Source of the DNA: Hormoscilla sp. GM7CHS1pb | Lineage (GTDB): Bacteria; Cyanobacteriota; Cyanobacteriia; Cyanobacteriales; Desertifilaceae | Length of the DNA: 64,000 bases | Direction of reading: 5' to 3' | NCBI GenBank assembly: GCA_014323675.1 | Contig: JACONN010000003.1 | Coordinates: 310,001 to 374,000 of the forward strand | Shown: positions 1-8,520 of the stretch, piece after piece | Layout of the letters: each line of letters begins with the position of its first letter | How positions within the stretch are numbered: position 1 is the stretch's first letter | Position numbers and translations under genes: made by a program | Notes under the pieces: model-generated | Seen by the model: only the letters and a program-made list of their open reading frames with translations | What the model was told of the DNA's origin: nothing | Databases searched by the model: none

Positions 1-95
1 CTGCTCTTTTTGGGATAGCCAATATGTCATTGCGATTTTTCGCGCAGCGTGGGGGGGGATAGTTGAGATATTCTTGTGCTTTCAGAGTAACTCCC

Positions 96-148
96 CCCCC
101 TCAGCAATCTCTACGCCGTCGGTAGAAGAGTAGGAGATTGCTGAGGGG
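96..148. terminator. Strong hairpin downstream of the secretion operon
   Basis: A perfect 16-bp inverted repeat (96-111 against 133-148, arm CCCCCTCAGCAATCTC) encloses a 21-base loop. It lies about 135 bp beyond the stop of the HlyD-type gene, so it could end the operon transcript. There is no clear U tract, so it may instead be one more of the dispersed palindromes of this genome. The rest of 1-283 shows only fragments of the GC-rich repeat also found at 6136 and 8484. Confidence 0.45.
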
Positions 149-283
149 GTCTTACTTGCTGGTATCATAACAATTGCGACCATAACTCCCCCTCGCAATG
201 ACCATTTCGGCTTACAAGATCGTAGCCCGCGCCGAGTCTAATCATTTCCAATTCCCAATTTTCAATTCTCAATTCTCCATTTC

Positions 284-1801
284 CTAACGAACCGTTTCCA
301 AACTGCGGACCTTAGTGTCAAACTTATCCAACAAGAGATTCATCACCGTGCGTTTGCGCACCTTAATCCTCGTATTCACCTCCATTCCCGATTGGAGTCG
401 CAGCTGCGCTTGGTTAGGAGGTTCTCCCACATTAAAGTGCTGTCTTGACATTTCTATCTTCGCCGGAAACGAATAGTAGGGGCGAATTTGCGTTGGTTCT
501 AACGCATCCGAACCCACCCAGACCAATTTTCCCGGGATCGTGCCAAATTCCGAGGACGGAAAGGACGACACGTCTACTTCTACCTCCATCCCTTCCTTCA
601 CGAACCCGACATCTTTGTTCTGAAGATATACCTTTGCCAACAATTCGTCATTCGGCACGATCTTCACGATTATATCTGTCGCCTGGGCTACAGATTGAGG
701 GCCAACTTGCAGATCGAATACCACGCCATCTTTAGGCGATCGCACTTCTCTGTATCGCAGAGCTTGTCTGGCCTTAACCAACTCCCCATCTATTTCCGTC
801 AATCGCTTCTGATTTTCCAGCTTCGCCCGACTTAGTTGGGTATCAATTTCCGCAATTCGTTTCTGGTTTTCCGCGATGCGAGTCAGAACATCTTTCGCCG
901 AGATATCCCTCGTATTTTGCATCTGTTCTTGGGCCTGAGAAATTGCCACTTTCAGGCGCTGAATTTCCAGAATTAGCTGCTGAATTTCCGCTTGACGAGA
1001 CAATACCTGATCTTCCTGACCCAACACCCTTTGCTTTTGTTGATCGTATTGCAACTGGGCCACTGCTCCTTCCTCCACCAGGGGCTCCAACCTTTCCAGA
1101 GTCGCCTGATTAAGGGCCAATATCTGCTGGGCTTTTGTTAAACTTTCCCCGGTTGCTGCCAAGCGGTCTTCTGTTTGCGAAAGTTGCTTTTCCAGTTCTC
1201 TGACCTGCAATCTCGCAGCTTCCACTCTACTGCGATATTCATTTCGGCTAGCTGTTAGTAACAGTCGTTGGTTAGCATTAAACTCCCCGCTGATTTTAGC
1301 TTCCGGGTCGTACCCACCAATCTCCGCTGTCAGAAATACATTTTCTTCTTGCAAAGCATTTTTCAGCCGCACCAGCGCCACCAATTCTGGGGGACCGCCC
1401 TGAGTTCCATTCACCTGATCCTTGTAAAACTTGCTTTCTTCTATCAACGTCTCCCGCAACTTTGTCAAGGATTCTATATCTGCTTCTGGGGCGTCTTCTT
1501 CAAAGGTGACTAATAGGTCGCCCTCTTTGACATATTCTCCATCTTCGACATAAACGGCCTCCACCACACCTGTCGTTGGGGCCTTCACTTCACTTACAGA
1601 ACCTTCCGGTTCCAATTTCCCCATCGCTGGCACGGCTTCGTCTATTTTTGCTACCGCTGCCCAGACTACAGCAAAGCTTGTCACCCCCAGCAGCAGCCAT
1701 ACCAAAACTTGCGACCAGATAATCGATCTCTCTAGGATTACCGGTTGTTCGACAAAGATTTCCTTATCTCTTTTTTTTACTTCTATGTTCTCTGCTTTCA
1801 T
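284..1801 (-). CDS. HlyD-type periplasmic adaptor (membrane fusion protein) of a type I secretion system
   Basis: The 505-aa protein has a cytoplasmic N-terminus, one membrane helix (about residues 27-50), a lipoyl-like half motif (about 70-98), a long alpha-helical coiled-coil hairpin rich in Gln/Glu/Leu (about 105-350), the second lipoyl half (about 352-385) and a C-terminal beta-barrel region. This is the order seen in HlyD/PrtE adaptors, which link an inner-membrane ABC exporter to an outer-membrane TolC-like channel. It is the last gene of a three-gene minus-strand run, 89 bp after the ABC exporter. No TolC gene is present in the window, so a shared channel elsewhere is inferred. Confidence 0.92.
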   Translation of the reverse strand: MKAENIEVKKRDKEIFVEQPVILERSIIWSQVLVWLLLGVTSFAVVWAAVAKIDEAVPAMGKLEPEGSVSEVKAPTTGVVEAVYVEDGEYVKEGDLLVTFEEDAPEADIESLTKLRETLIEESKFYKDQVNGTQGGPPELVALVRLKNALQEENVFLTAEIGGYDPEAKISGEFNANQRLLLTASRNEYRSRVEAARLQVRELEKQLSQTEDRLAATGESLTKAQQILALNQATLERLEPLVEEGAVAQLQYDQQKQRVLGQEDQVLSRQAEIQQLILEIQRLKVAISQAQEQMQNTRDISAKDVLTRIAENQKRIAEIDTQLSRAKLENQKRLTEIDGELVKARQALRYREVRSPKDGVVFDLQVGPQSVAQATDIIVKIVPNDELLAKVYLQNKDVGFVKEGMEVEVDVSSFPSSEFGTIPGKLVWVGSDALEPTQIRPYYSFPAKIEMSRQHFNVGEPPNQAQLRLQSGMEVNTRIKVRKRTVMNLLLDKFDTKVRSLETVR

Positions 1802-1890
1802 TTGTCCCTCGGTTATTCGTGGAAAATGGTGAATTGCTAACGGTCAATAACCATTAACAATTGCTCCATTTTCTCTTTTACATTTCCACT

Positions 1891-4800
1891 TTACAGTTGC
1901 GACTCCTGCTGTTGGAAGAGGCAATAGTAACGCCCTTTAGACGCCATCAATTCATCATGAGTGCCCTGTTCTGCTAGAGAACCCTTATCCATCATGATGA
2001 TGATATCGGAATTTTTGACTGTAGACAGGCGGTGAGTGATAAAAAACACCGTTTCCCCTGTAAATACTGATGCCAAGTTATTGCATACTTGTCGCTCGGA
2101 ATCGTAATCCAGGGCGCTAGTTGCTTCGTCCAAAATCAGCAGCTTCGGTTTCTGCAACACCGTGCGAGCGATCGCAATCCGTTGTCGCTGTCCCCCTGAC
2201 AGAGATGAGCCCCGTTCTCCCACCACCGTATTGTAACCCTGGGGAAGTTCCATAATAAAATCATGAGCCACGGCTATTTTGGCCGCCTCAATTATTTCCT
2301 CAGTAGTTGCTTCCGGTTTCGTCAGGGAAATATTATCCTGCACCGTGCCATTAAATAGCAAAGTATCCTGCAGTACCACCCCGATCTGACGGCGCAGAGA
2401 GTAAAGTTCCACCTTGCTAATATCATAGCCATCGATTAAAATCCGACCCGAAGTAGGTTCGTAGAGGCGCTGCAACAGCTTCATCAGGGTACTCTTACCA
2501 GACCCACTCTGACCGACTATGCCCACAAAACTGCCAACGGGAAAATCCAAATTCATATTAATCAGTTGCAGAGGACCGCTGGTGTTAAACCGGAAAGAGA
2601 CCTCTTCATAGATCACCCCACCCTGAACATCCGGCATCGAGATATTCTGGCGATTAGCCTCATCTGCTTCTGGGTCTGCATCTAAGATATCGCTAAGTCG
2701 TTCGATCGACAGAGCCGTTTCCTGGAAGTTTTGCCAGAGTTGAATCAAGCGCAGCAGGGGGCTAGTAACATAGCCAGCAATAATCCGGAAGGCAATCAGC
2801 TTACCTAGGGTAAAGGGATTATCCGATGAGGCTGTCGATAGCACCAGACCTGCACCCACCCAGAGGATAGCCAGTCCCGAAACCTTGTTCAAGAAAGTAC
2901 TCAAGGCACCTGCCGTACTGAAAGTCAGCACCGACTTAAAACCAGCACTGATATATTTAGCATAGCGTTCTTGCCATTGCCAGCGGGATTTCAGTTCTAT
3001 ATTCTGGGCTTTAACTGTCTGGACCCCCCCCAGCACTTCCACCAGGTAGCTCTGCACGTCAGCATATCGCTCTGCCTTATGGCGTAACTGACGCCGCACT
3101 ATGGGTGATACGAACAGGGTTAACAAGCCTAATATGGGTACTACTGCCAGAGCCCAGATACTCAGCAGCCAGCTATAGTAAAACATCACCGCGATGTAAA
3201 CTACAGAAAAGACCGCATCCAGGACCACCGTCAGTGCCGTACCCGTGAGAAACTTGCGGATATTTTCCAATTCGTTAATCCGACCCGCCAGTTCCCCAAC
3301 TCGACGGCGATCGAAGTAATTTAGAGGTAGGCGCAGCAAGTGAGAGATCACTTCCGCCCCCAGACCCAGGTCAATACGGTTAGTTGTGTCTACAAACAGG
3401 TAAGTTCGCAACCAGGTCAACAGCCCTTCAAATATAGCCACCCCTAGTAACAATGCCCCCAGCACGTCCAGGGTATCGGGAGACCGCTGTACTAGAACCT
3501 TATCAATAATCACCTGGGTAATTAGGGGATTAGCGAGGCTAAACAGCTGCACGAAGAAAGAGGCGATGAAGACTTGGGTGAGGATGCCGCGATATTTTTG
3601 GACAGCCGGGATAAACCAGCGGAAACCGAACTTTTCTCTTTGTTCGCCAGGAGGAGGTTGGATCAGCAGTAGCTGACCTTTATCCCCCCATATTTCGGCA
3701 AAATCACCAGCACGCTTTTTAATCAGCCCCCTTTGCGGCACCGCTATTACCATATTTTTTTCCGTAATCTGGTAAAGAATGGCAAAGCTGTCTTCCCACT
3801 GAATCAGTGCTGGTGCTTTCATGCGGTTCACTGAACTGACAGGCACTTCTACCAGTTGCGCTCGCATACCCATCATTTCCGCGATCGCCCCACAAGCCTG
3901 CATGGATATTTGTCCAGTTCTGTTGAGCTGGTCCTTTAATATTTTCTCCAGGATGTCCCGGCGAAACTTAGCTCCGGTGTGCTTGCTCAACATGTGGAAG
4001 CAAGCTAGGGGGGCGTTTATCGGTCCACTTCCCCTCACGAAGGGAAATCTCTGTACTGGCGCTAGGGGGTCTTGTTCGAGTTCCGGAGGGAGATCGGGCC
4101 CATAGGGAATCTCCTCCAAGGCGCTCATTTCTGCTGTTCCTGCCTCCTGGGTAGTGCTAATAGCGCTTGCAGATGAAGCCAAGACCAGAGTGCCATTTGT
4201 CTGGGTCGGAGTTTCCGCCGCCACCTCCTCCCTGCCCCTCCGGGGCAGTGGAGATGGCAGACGCAACCCCAACAATCTTGCTCCATTAAGTGGGTTTGAA
4301 CCTGCGATCGCCAGGGTCTGAATGTTTTCTGGAGACAGGGTTTCCAGCGGCAATCTGCTGCCCGTAGTGAAATCCCCGATGCTGCCACTACTAATCAGCC
4401 AAATTCTTTCTGGGTCTAGCGTCGAGAGCAGGTCTTTTGTTTGCACCTTCGGCGGCCCTAAATTAACCACTGTGGGATTGTTCTCCCATACCTGAGACGA
4501 CAACTCTTTTAGGTTTGCCGTACCATCCGCCCGGCGCTGCAACTCCATGCTCAACAATTCAAACAACTCACTCATAGAGCAGCTTTGCTGCAATGCTTCG
4601 GCAAAAGCCCGATCGCGTTTCATCAGGTCTAAAAAGTCCTCTGATGAGAGCGTAATGCAAACCACCTCCGTCGATGCGATCGCCGTTTCGCAGCCGATGC
4701 CTCGCACTAATCCCGCCCAACCCAGGACTTCACCTGGTTCTGCCAATTTCAAGCTCGGTAGCATTTGCATCCGCTGGTCATATCCCAGCTGGCGCACCTG

Positions 4801-4986
4801 TCCCTGATAGACTATCGACACAAAAGCCGGTAGTTTTTCCCGCACCAAAATTGGTTGTCCTATCCGGTAGCGCAACAGCTTAAACTTCCCCATCACCTGT
4901 TGCAAGGCTCTGACGCTAATTTTTGAGAAGGGGGATACTTCTCTTATAAACCCTTCTATTTGTGACTGGGATACTGCTTGGGTCAT
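1891..4986 (-). CDS. Type I secretion ABC exporter with N-terminal cNMP-binding-like and C39-like domains
   Basis: The 1031-aa exporter combines four parts. Residues about 15-135 resemble a cyclic-nucleotide-binding fold. Residues about 318-430 resemble a C39 peptidase domain. A six-helix ABC transmembrane region follows (about 460-760), then a nucleotide-binding domain with Walker A GQSGSGKST at 825-833, signature LSGGQ at 929-933, Walker B LLILDE at 949-954 and switch His985. In the C39-like domain the motif normally reading DCGAAC reads NAPLAC at 324-329, and the catalytic His position reads SFAIL near 400. The domain therefore probably binds cargo without cleaving it, as in HlyB. A Pro/Glu-rich linker (about 240-315) contains a short GC palindrome. 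Adenylate-signal control is suggested by the N-terminal domain but not shown. Confidence 0.92.
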   Translation of the reverse strand: MTQAVSQSQIEGFIREVSPFSKISVRALQQVMGKFKLLRYRIGQPILVREKLPAFVSIVYQGQVRQLGYDQRMQMLPSLKLAEPGEVLGWAGLVRGIGCETAIASTEVVCITLSSEDFLDLMKRDRAFAEALQQSCSMSELFELLSMELQRRADGTANLKELSSQVWENNPTVVNLGPPKVQTKDLLSTLDPERIWLISSGSIGDFTTGSRLPLETLSPENIQTLAIAGSNPLNGARLLGLRLPSPLPRRGREEVAAETPTQTNGTLVLASSASAISTTQEAGTAEMSALEEIPYGPDLPPELEQDPLAPVQRFPFVRGSGPINAPLACFHMLSKHTGAKFRRDILEKILKDQLNRTGQISMQACGAIAEMMGMRAQLVEVPVSSVNRMKAPALIQWEDSFAILYQITEKNMVIAVPQRGLIKKRAGDFAEIWGDKGQLLLIQPPPGEQREKFGFRWFIPAVQKYRGILTQVFIASFFVQLFSLANPLITQVIIDKVLVQRSPDTLDVLGALLLGVAIFEGLLTWLRTYLFVDTTNRIDLGLGAEVISHLLRLPLNYFDRRRVGELAGRINELENIRKFLTGTALTVVLDAVFSVVYIAVMFYYSWLLSIWALAVVPILGLLTLFVSPIVRRQLRHKAERYADVQSYLVEVLGGVQTVKAQNIELKSRWQWQERYAKYISAGFKSVLTFSTAGALSTFLNKVSGLAILWVGAGLVLSTASSDNPFTLGKLIAFRIIAGYVTSPLLRLIQLWQNFQETALSIERLSDILDADPEADEANRQNISMPDVQGGVIYEEVSFRFNTSGPLQLINMNLDFPVGSFVGIVGQSGSGKSTLMKLLQRLYEPTSGRILIDGYDISKVELYSLRRQIGVVLQDTLLFNGTVQDNISLTKPEATTEEIIEAAKIAVAHDFIMELPQGYNTVVGERGSSLSGGQRQRIAIARTVLQKPKLLILDEATSALDYDSERQVCNNLASVFTGETVFFITHRLSTVKNSDIIIMMDKGSLAEQGTHDELMASKGRYYCLFQQQESQL

Positions 4987-5260
4987 ATTTTTCTGACTGT
5001 TTTCTTTTCTTGATCTGCCTGTTTTACTGTCTCCTAGCTAATGCCTTTGATATCTTTTCTCTTGCTCCCTCCTTACCTGGCTCCCGCCTGGTAACCGGCA
5101 AAGCCGCATTATTTACATTTTCTATTAATATTCTTTTACTTCACGGATTTATTCTCCACTCTTTTGACTTTTGACTTTTGTCTTTTCTTTTTTTCTTTTC
5201 ACCTTCTCCACTAACCACCCACCTCTCATACAAATTACCGCCCGCAAATAACAACTTACA

Positions 5261-6085
5261 TCACCCTACGATTCCAGGAGTCAAGTAAATTGGGGCGTTT
5301 GCATCGCTTTGGGCCTGGGGCTTTCGATCCTTTCTCTTAATCTGGCCTTTTTTTTTGATCTCTTCCCGGAGCCAGTTTTCAAACAATTCATCCATCAATT
5401 GACGACGCATCCCGTCATCTAGCTGAGCTGGGATCATTTTTTCTAACCTGACAATCACAAACCATTCCCCCAATTTCCGAGGCGGCCATAGTTGACCTGG
5501 TTGAGATACCGACAATATTTTCGCCAATGTCGGATGGGGCTGATATATGGGCACTGGACCTAATAAACCACCCGTATGGGCTTCCGATCCCTGAGAATGT
5601 TCTCGCGCCAAGTCCGCAAAAGACTGTTCTGCTTCTTTAATTCGGAAGTAAATTTCTTGGGCCAGACCCATATCTTTCGTCCTGAACATGGAATATACTA
5701 CCCGATCCAGGTTGGTTTTGCGGGTTAGGAAATAGGATTCCACCTTCTTGCGCCAGTTAGCTTGCTTAAATTTTTCTAGCAGCAGAGGCCGCACCGCGAT
5801 CGCCTCCAGGTCTGAAGATGTCATACCTTGACTTTCTAGCCAAGCCGCTTTTGCCTGGGGGTCAGTTATTTTCAGCTGTGCTTCCACCGCCGCGAGCGTC
5901 TGGGACCTTTCTTCTTCCGTACAGGTCACCTCCGCGATCGCCTGGTCTATCAGCAGACCGCGCACCACTTGTGGCATTAACTGATAACGAGTTAATAGGG
6001 ATAGTATTTCATCACTTTTAACTACCTTATTGCCAATTTCGAGTATTTCCACGCTCCGGGAACCCTCCGCTATTTTTTCCAGCAC
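5261..6085 (-). CDS. Parvulin-type (PpiC) peptidyl-prolyl isomerase linked to type I secretion
   Basis: The 274-aa protein has a SurA/PpiC-like helical N-terminal part and a parvulin core at about residues 140-225, recognisable by the run AREHSQGSEAHTGGLLGPV and a later WPPRKLGEWFVIVRLEK stretch. No signal peptide is visible, so it probably acts in the cytoplasm. It is the first gene of the minus-strand run ending in the exporter and adaptor, with a 274-bp gap before the exporter. A role in keeping large RTX cargo foldable is inferred from context. The start is a GTG at 6085; the first few codons overlap sequence that recurs near 7248, so the true start may be slightly internal. Confidence 0.8.
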   Translation of the reverse strand: MLEKIAEGSRSVEILEIGNKVVKSDEILSLLTRYQLMPQVVRGLLIDQAIAEVTCTEEERSQTLAAVEAQLKITDPQAKAAWLESQGMTSSDLEAIAVRPLLLEKFKQANWRKKVESYFLTRKTNLDRVVYSMFRTKDMGLAQEIYFRIKEAEQSFADLAREHSQGSEAHTGGLLGPVPIYQPHPTLAKILSVSQPGQLWPPRKLGEWFVIVRLEKMIPAQLDDGMRRQLMDELFENWLREEIKKKGQIKRKDRKPQAQSDANAPIYLTPGIVG

Positions 6086-6240
6086 TTTCCTCTAATCTCT
6101 TATACCATTTTTGATTTTCTATTTGATCTTGTCGAACGCGCAGCGTGGCGCAGCCATAATCGCATTATTTCCCCGATCGACCCGCCTACTTTTTCCCAAT
6201 GGTATCACCAGTCACTAGTTGTGGCTTCATGGGGCCTCAG
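6086..6240. other. Spacer with GC-rich palindromic repeat copy
   Basis: This upstream region of the secretion operon contains a copy of the dispersed repeat CGCGCAGCGTGGCGCAGCC at 6136-6157. Near-identical copies lie at 8484-8504 and 34459-34479, with inverted or variant copies at 8056, 29193, 38168 and 38481. No coding sequence was recognised. Confidence 0.5.
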
Positions 6241-7017
6241 CCGTATCCCTCACGGGAGCGCCAGCCGTATCCCTCACGGGAGCGCCAGCCGTTGGCCTCA
6301 AATTAATTTCCATTGTAGCATAACATTGAGCAAAGGCTGTCACTGGTGTGAGGAGCCGTGCGCTTACGGTCCTAGTCAGCAAGTTCTTGCTGTGGTCATC
6401 TATAAAATTTCTTCAGGTTACCCAGCTTTACAGCGGGACTGCCGTATTCCTCACGGGAGCGCCAGCCGTTCGCGCAGCGACTGCGCAGCAGTACCTTTGT
6501 TTTGGGCGCGGTCCCTATACGAACTTCTGGTCTGGCTATGCGCTGCGCGTCCCGTGAGGGATACGGGATGCGCTTCTGTCTCCTTGACAACCAGACGAAC
6601 TCATCGTCCCCCTAACGTTCTACAACATCTGGGCGCCCGAATCCTGACAAAGCCAACCTCCACACCAGATTTTTTGGGTTAGGTTGAGCAACCCAGCCTG
6701 CCCCTCTCTGGGTTCATAATCGGGGACACATTGGCGATCTTTGGCCATATCTCTGGTAAAATATACCACAGCATTAGCCTTTCAGGCATGATCCGGGCCC
6801 CCTCCGCTGCCAAGCCGTCCGTATCCCTCACGGGAGCGCCAGCCGTATGCCCCTGGTCGGTTGCCGTTCGCTGCTTTGACATTGGCGTTCCCAGGCAGAG
6901 CCGTGGTAACGAGAGCCGGTGCCACTTACAATCATACATCATAGACCAAAATTGTCACCAAGGTTAATACCGTATCCCTCACGGGAGCGCCAGCCGTATC
7001 CCTCACGGGAGCGCCAG
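6241..7017. repeat. Cluster of 24-bp palindromic repeats in a non-coding region
   Basis: A 24-bp unit beginning CCGTATCCCTCACGGGAGCG occurs at 6241-6264, 6265-6288, 6442-6465, 6819-6842, 6970-6993 and 6994-7017, and in inverted form near 6547-6567. Two pairs are exactly head-to-tail. The unit centres on the short inverted repeat TCCC-TCAC-GGGA. Open frames here have no recognisable domains and change frame relative to the repeats, so the region is treated as non-coding. A further palindrome of the TTCCCAGGC type lies near 6885-6912. Confidence 0.75.
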
Positions 7018-7078
7018 CCGTAATCAATGTCGCTCTTTTTGTCTCTTGTGCATTATTATCCATATAGAGCGATTCCTA

Positions 7079-7146
7079 TCGTTTCCTCTTCACCCACCCA
7101 TGTCGTTGCCTGCTGGCGAACGACAGGGTGGGTGAAGAGGAAACGA
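7079..7146. repeat. Palindromic element, family A, complete copy
   Basis: Perfect 21-bp arms (7079-7099 and 7126-7146) enclose a second nested inverted repeat, TGTCGTT at 7101-7107 against AACGACA at 7119-7125. The same core with imperfect outer arms recurs at 7983-8053 inside a gene and at 48350-48418 between genes. Related elements lie at 48018-48083 and 57057-57109. Confidence 0.85.
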
Positions 7147-7153
7147 CTGTGTA

Positions 7154-7212
7154 ATACCATGCATGAAAAAAGATTGCTACAGACTGTAGCAACCTTTTTT
7201 CATGCATGGTAT
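7154..7212. repeat. 59-bp near-perfect palindrome
   Basis: Two 29-base arms around a single central base pair almost completely (one mismatch), giving a very long cruciform or RNA hairpin. It includes six-base A and T runs and the outer arm ATACCATGCATG. It lies directly after the family A palindrome and about 200 bp upstream of the gene starting at 7421. It could be a MITE-like element or a transcription terminator; no second copy was seen in the window. Confidence 0.7.
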
Positions 7213-7420
7213 AAGCCGGAATCATTAACCACGGTAGTCAGCCACGCTCCGGGAACCCTTCACGCTCCGGCGAAGCCGGAGCTACCAGACTGCCGGTAAA
7301 GATGGTCCCGACAGTCAGTATATAAAAAATTCTGCTGCTGTAGCAAGTCCGACAATTCCGCACATGCGTGACAGATCTTGACCATCAAATCAACAATTAG
7401 CAATTAACAATTAACAATCT

Positions 7421-8383
7421 ATGCGAATTCTGTTCACGATCGCCCATTTTTTTAATCCCTCCGGAGAAGGAAAACACGCTTCCCAGCGCAAAGATCCTCG
7501 ACCCCGCATCCAGGCATTGGCCGTGGCGATCGCCAGCCTGCATCAGGTATTTAGCAAGTCTCAATGTACGATAGATATTGGTCAGCGGGTGGCGGTGCCA
7601 GCAAATCAGCTGCAATCCCATGAGATTGATATTGTTATCTGTACAACGAGTGATTATCATTTATTAGATCGGTTACTTTTGCCCGCTCATTTCTACAAAC
7701 ATCACCCCACTCAGGCAGAACCAATGCTATTGGGATTTGCCTGTCAGGAGGTATTGCGAGATTCTCTGGGAGAATATGATTATTACTGCTTTCTGGAAGA
7801 TGACTTGATTATATCCGATCCGTGGTTCTTTATTAAGTTAGCTTGGTTTACCAAACTGACTGGCACGCCCCATCTCCTGCAACCCAACCGCTACGAAGTT
7901 TCTCCCCAGGGTCTCGTCCGCAAAGCCTACATCGATGGCGACTTGGCACCAAGAGTCACGGCACCGTTTCAGAATGTCCGGATCGTTTCCAACGAGCACC
8001 CACCCTGTCGTTCGCCAGCAGGCAACGACATGGGTGGGTGGATCGGTAAACGAGAAGCGCAGCGCGGCGCCAGCCGTGAAGAACCAGAATTCCAAGGTCA
8101 GGTGATGGGAAGTCCAGTTATTTTCCGCCGGGCCCTCAACCCCCATTCGGGCTGCTATTTCTTGAATGGGGCCCAGATGGCACATTGGGCAGAGCAATCC
8201 TATTTTCTCGATCGGGATACCAGTTTTGTCGGACCCCTGGAAAGTGCTGCTACCCTGGGCATTATGAAGACATTTAAAATTTATAAACCCGCTCCACATA
8301 ATGCTGCATTCCTAGAAATTCAGCATTATGGGAACGGGTTTTTGAGTCTGATTGGCGGACAAGTGCGATTGCCAACTGATTAG
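7421..8383 (+). CDS. Glycosyltransferase-like protein (GT-A type) carrying an in-frame palindrome insertion
   Basis: The 320-aa protein has a GT-A-like layout: an N-terminal Rossmann-like half, then an acidic EDD motif in the context EYDYYCFLEDDLIISDPWFF (about residues 123-142) that would coordinate a metal-nucleotide-sugar, and a C-terminal acceptor half rich in aromatic residues. The family is not firmly identified. Residues about 190-218 are encoded by a family A palindrome plus a copy of the GC-rich repeat (7983-8078), so this part is probably not ancestral. The gene is convergent with the RTX gene and close to a GT4 gene, suggesting glycan or glycoprotein work at the cell surface. ATG at 7421 follows an AT-rich leader with no obvious ribosome-binding site. 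Confidence 0.6.
   Translation: MRILFTIAHFFNPSGEGKHASQRKDPRPRIQALAVAIASLHQVFSKSQCTIDIGQRVAVPANQLQSHEIDIVICTTSDYHLLDRLLLPAHFYKHHPTQAEPMLLGFACQEVLRDSLGEYDYYCFLEDDLIISDPWFFIKLAWFTKLTGTPHLLQPNRYEVSPQGLVRKAYIDGDLAPRVTAPFQNVRIVSNEHPPCRSPAGNDMGGWIGKREAQRGASREEPEFQGQVMGSPVIFRRALNPHSGCYFLNGAQMAHWAEQSYFLDRDTSFVGPLESAATLGIMKTFKIYKPAPHNAAFLEIQHYGNGFLSLIGGQVRLPTD
7983..8078. repeat. In-frame insertion: family A palindrome plus GC-rich repeat
   Basis: Bases 7983-8053 match the palindrome at 48350-48418 nearly base for base in their right halves, and 8056-8078 is a variant of the GC-rich repeat. Both lie inside the open reading frame of the 7421-8383 gene without breaking it. The same peptide (HPPCRSPAGNDMGGWIGKR) is encoded by the intergenic copy at 48350, showing that it comes from the repeat. 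Confidence 0.85.
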
Positions 8384-8414
8384 TTCTCATAATAGTGGCT
8401 ACCTAAGTAAATTA

Positions 8415-8447
8415 AGAAACCAGGTTTTCTGTAAAAACCTGGTTTCT
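8415..8447. terminator. AGAAACC-type palindrome between convergent genes
   Basis: The inverted repeat AGAAACCAGGTTTT/AAAACCTGGTTTCT forms a stable hairpin 32 bp after the stop of the gene at 7421-8383 and 74 bp before the stop of the RTX gene. Similar copies at 19333, 19391, 20870, 55886 and 60127 also lie next to gene ends, so a shared terminator function is likely. Confidence 0.6.
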
Positions 8448-8520
8448 AGGCTACGGTGAATATTCCCGCAGCGATAATCTCATCGCGCAGCGTGGCGCAG
8501 CCATAGCTTTCTACCATCTA

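Noticed and set aside
6221..6967. Several open frames of 60-150 aa in the repeat cluster
   Set aside because: They consist largely of translated palindromic repeats (RIPHGSAS), lack ribosome-binding sites and have no domains.
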